From Actinomycetes bacterium (GTDB taxonomy: Bacteria; Actinomycetota; Acidimicrobiia; Acidimicrobiales; Palsa-688), in contig JAKBBS010000133.1 in assembly GCA_021808425.1 (NCBI GenBank), positions 1-9,358 on the forward strand: DNA of 9,358 bases. The letters are read 5' to 3'. Shown here piece by piece: positions 7,663 to 9,358 of this stretch. The notes beneath the pieces are model-generated. The model did no database searches, was not told the DNA's origin, and worked only from the letters and a program-made list of their open reading frames with translations. Within the stretch, counting starts at the first letter, position 1. Each line of letters opens with the position of its first letter. Both the position numbers and the translations under genes were made by a program.

Positions 7663-7663
7663 T
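7658..7663 (+). promoter_or_regulatory. Possible -10 element for the MFS exporter
   Basis: TACGTT fits TANNNT and ends 8 bp before the ATG at 7672, so the transcript would be leaderless or nearly so; the only purine-rich sequence before the ATG (AGG at 7666-7668) is too close for a normal ribosome site. No clear -35 stands 16-18 bp upstream. An alternative is TTGACC (7617-7622) as -35, but its -10 (TGACGT, 17 bp on) is poor. Confidence 0.35.
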
Positions 7664-7671
7664 GTAGGCAT

Positions 7672-9237
7672 ATGACCTCGAACGAGCTCAGTGCAGGAAC
7701 GTCACGACCCCGGCTGTCGCTGGCAGTGATAACCCTGGTGCTGTTCGTAACCTTCTTGGACAACACCATCGTCGCCGTCGCTCTGACCAGCATCCAGACA
7801 CAGCTGCACGCCGGGATCACCGCCTTGCAGTGGGTCGTGAGCGCCTACGCCCTCGCGTTCGCCGCTTTGATGCTCACCTTCGGAACCCTCGCGGACCACT
7901 TCGGCCGTAGGAGGATCATGGTGGCCGGCCTCGTGGTATTCGTCGCCGGCTCGGTGATGGGGTCGCTTTCCACCTCGTCGGGGATGCTCATCGGGGCGAG
8001 GGTAATCATGGGCGTAGGGGCGGCAGCGTCGGAGCCGGGAACGTTGTCGATGATCCGCCAGCTCTATCCCGATCGCGCCGACCGCGCTCAAGCGCTCGGC
8101 GTGTGGTCGGCTATCTCAGGCCTTGCGCTAGCCGCCGGCCCGGTGCTCGGCGGCCTGCTCGTCGGGGTCTGGTCGTGGCGAGCGATCTTCGTTTTCAACA
8201 TCCTGATCGGCGTCGTCGCTATCGCCGGGGTGCTGGTCGTCCTCCCGGAGATCTCCACGCCGCTACGCAAGCGTCTCGACATCGGCGGGTTTGCGTGGGC
8301 GCCGGCCGCCGTGGTCGCGGCGACCGTAGCGACGATCGAAGGTGAGACGTTCGGCTACGCGAGATGGTGGATCGTCGTGCTGTACGTGGCCGCAATCGTT
8401 GCTCTGGCCGTGTTCATCCTCGACGAGCGCCGAGCGGAGGAACCCGTCTTGGACTTGAGATTCTTCCGCTTCGGCTCTTTCAGTGCCGGGATGATCCTCG
8501 CGTTCACGGGGTTCTTCGCGACGTTCACCGTCTTTTTCCTCATTCCGCTGTTCGTCGAGCTTCTGGGCACGTCGAACTCCTTCGACCTCGCCGCAGACTT
8601 CGCCCCTATGGCGGTTGCGCTCATCGCCACCTCTGCGCTCTCCGGACGGCTGATCGCCCGTGTCGGAGCGGCCGTGCCGATGGCGGTCGGGGCCATCCTC
8701 GCCGGCGGCGGGATCCTCGTAACCAACGCCCTGATCAAACCGTCCTCGGGCGTGTCCCTGTTCGGCTGGAGCCTCGCAATCGTCGGGGCCGGCATCGGGA
8801 TGCTCATGGTGGGAGCGACCCAGGCGGTCCTCACGACTGTGCCGGCCGCCCGCTCAGGGATGGCCGCCTCCGCAGTCAACACGAGCCGCCAGCTAGGCGC
8901 CGTCGCAGGGGTGACCATCGTCGGAGCAGTCATCAACGGCCAGCTCACCACCCACCTGCTTCATCGCCTGGCGTCGATCCCCGGCCTGCCGGCAGCCCTT
9001 CGCAACCAGGTGGTGATCGCCGTTACGACCGGCCAGACCGGCACGTCTCAGCTGCCCACGAGCGGCCCTATAGCTCGAATAGTCGACGAAGTCCTGAATG
9101 CAGCCGAGTCGTCGTTCGCCTCCGGGCTCGACTCGATGCTCCTTATGACTGGCGCTTTGATGCTCGCATCCGGACTCGTCGCTCTTGTCTTGGTGCGCAG
9201 GTCAGGTGGCATCACCGCCGAAGCTCTGATGGAGTGA
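7672..9237 (+). CDS. MFS drug exporter, DHA2 (EmrB/QacA) family, 14 helices
   Basis: The 521-residue inner-membrane antiporter has the usual length and motifs of the proton-driven DHA2 multidrug exporters. Helix 1 carries motif D1 LDNTIVAVAL with Asp30. Motif A, GTLADHFGRRRIM (71-83), has Asp75 and Arg79 in the loop between helices 2 and 3. Motif C, GLALAAGPVLGG (150-161), marks helix 5 as an exporter and is followed by WRAIFVFNILIG (169-180). The C-terminal half has the family segment ARSGMAASAVNTSRQLGAVAGV (393-414). The loop before the last helix (about 425-485) is long, as is normal for this family. In the helix 4 region AASEPGTLSMI has Glu121 where Ala or Leu is more common. The ATG at 7672 gives a short polar N-terminus before helix 1 and no other start fits better. 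The gene is divergent from the aftD-like gene, with an operator-like dyad in front. Substrate cannot be inferred; antibiotic, dye or metabolite export are all possible. Confidence 0.95.
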   Translation: MTSNELSAGTSRPRLSLAVITLVLFVTFLDNTIVAVALTSIQTQLHAGITALQWVVSAYALAFAALMLTFGTLADHFGRRRIMVAGLVVFVAGSVMGSLSTSSGMLIGARVIMGVGAAASEPGTLSMIRQLYPDRADRAQALGVWSAISGLALAAGPVLGGLLVGVWSWRAIFVFNILIGVVAIAGVLVVLPEISTPLRKRLDIGGFAWAPAAVVAATVATIEGETFGYARWWIVVLYVAAIVALAVFILDERRAEEPVLDLRFFRFGSFSAGMILAFTGFFATFTVFFLIPLFVELLGTSNSFDLAADFAPMAVALIATSALSGRLIARVGAAVPMAVGAILAGGGILVTNALIKPSSGVSLFGWSLAIVGAGIGMLMVGATQAVLTTVPAARSGMAASAVNTSRQLGAVAGVTIVGAVINGQLTTHLLHRLASIPGLPAALRNQVVIAVTTGQTGTSQLPTSGPIARIVDEVLNAAESSFASGLDSMLLMTGALMLASGLVALVLVRRSGGITAEALME

Positions 9238-9255
9238 CCCTGCAGCCGCTAGAGT
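9226..9255 (+). promoter_or_regulatory. Possible promoter of rnpB
   Basis: TAGAGT (9250-9255) fits TANNNT and lies 12 bp before the proposed RNA 5' end at about 9268; initiation 7 bp downstream would be near 9262. A weak -35, CTGATG (9226-9231), is 18 bp upstream inside the end of the MFS gene. Read-through from the exporter is also possible, since no terminator is seen in the 30-bp gap. Confidence 0.4.
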
Positions 9256-9267
9256 GCAAGGCGACGG

Positions 9268-9358
9268 TGAGCCGGTCGGGTGGTCGCGGCCGGGCATTAT
9301 GACCCGGTCGAGGAAGGTCGGGACTCCGCAGGGCAGGGTGCTGGCTAACGGCCAGTCG
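9268..9358 (+). ncRNA. rnpB: RNase P RNA, 5' part (3' end outside the window)
   Basis: RNase P RNA is the catalytic RNA that cuts the 5' leader from pre-tRNAs. The 5' strand of helix P1/P2, GAGCCGGTCGGGTGGTCGCG (9269-9288), matches the opening of actinobacterial type A RNAs. A P3-like hairpin follows: GCCGGG (9289-9294) pairs with CCCGGT (9303-9308) around an 8-base loop. The first universally conserved block, CR I, is then clear: GAGGAAGGTCGGGACTCC (9310-9327), GCAGGGCAGGGTG (9328-9340) and CTGGCTAACGGCCAG (9341-9355), the last forming a small hairpin. Two bases in CR I differ from the usual GAGGAA(A/C)GTCCGG form. The 5' end is placed by similarity and may be off by several bases. Roughly three quarters of the RNA should lie beyond the window. 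Confidence 0.92.

Noticed and set aside
8355..8951. Minus-strand open frame of 198 codons inside the MFS gene
   Set aside because: Shadow of the exporter; no independent start signal or known motif.

Overview
The window reads as chromosomal DNA from a high-GC actinobacterium (about two thirds G+C by eye). Three things point there: an AftD-type arabinofuranosyltransferase, a mycothiol-dependent-isomerase-like protein, and an RNase P RNA start that resembles actinobacterial type A molecules. Genes mostly lack good Shine-Dalgarno sequences, and at least one promoter looks leaderless, which is also common in Actinobacteria. A deep-branching lineage such as Acidimicrobiia is possible, but that is a guess.

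Layout. Bases 1-1951 (+): a GT4 glycosyltransferase, missing only its first few codons, overlaps by 4 bp (GTGA) a MDMPI/DinB-fold protein. Bases 1952-1992: a short convergent gap with a hairpin that may terminate transcription from both sides. Bases 1993-7549 (-): a 1496-residue AftD-like membrane arabinosyltransferase is followed 16-22 bp downstream by a DMT/EamA-like permease, probably as one operon. Bases 7550-7671: a divergent control region with a leaderless-type promoter for the AftD gene and a good operator-like dyad on the other side. Bases 7672-9237 (+): a 14-helix MFS drug exporter of the DHA2 family. From about 9268 to the window end (+): the 5' part of the RNase P RNA gene rnpB.

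How they may work together. The AftD homologue and the GT4 enzyme are both plausible in building envelope glycans (arabinan, lipoglycans or other surface polysaccharide). The DMT permease could move a small metabolite or lipid-linked substrate, but its substrate cannot be read from sequence. The MFS pump is probably an independently regulated exporter. rnpB is housekeeping. No mobile elements, CRISPR arrays, tRNAs or phage genes were seen, and no clearly new multi-gene system. The best items for a second look are the operator-like dyad at 7642-7662, the leaderless AftD promoter, the base changes in a conserved block of rnpB, and the hexamer-repeat N-terminus of the permease.
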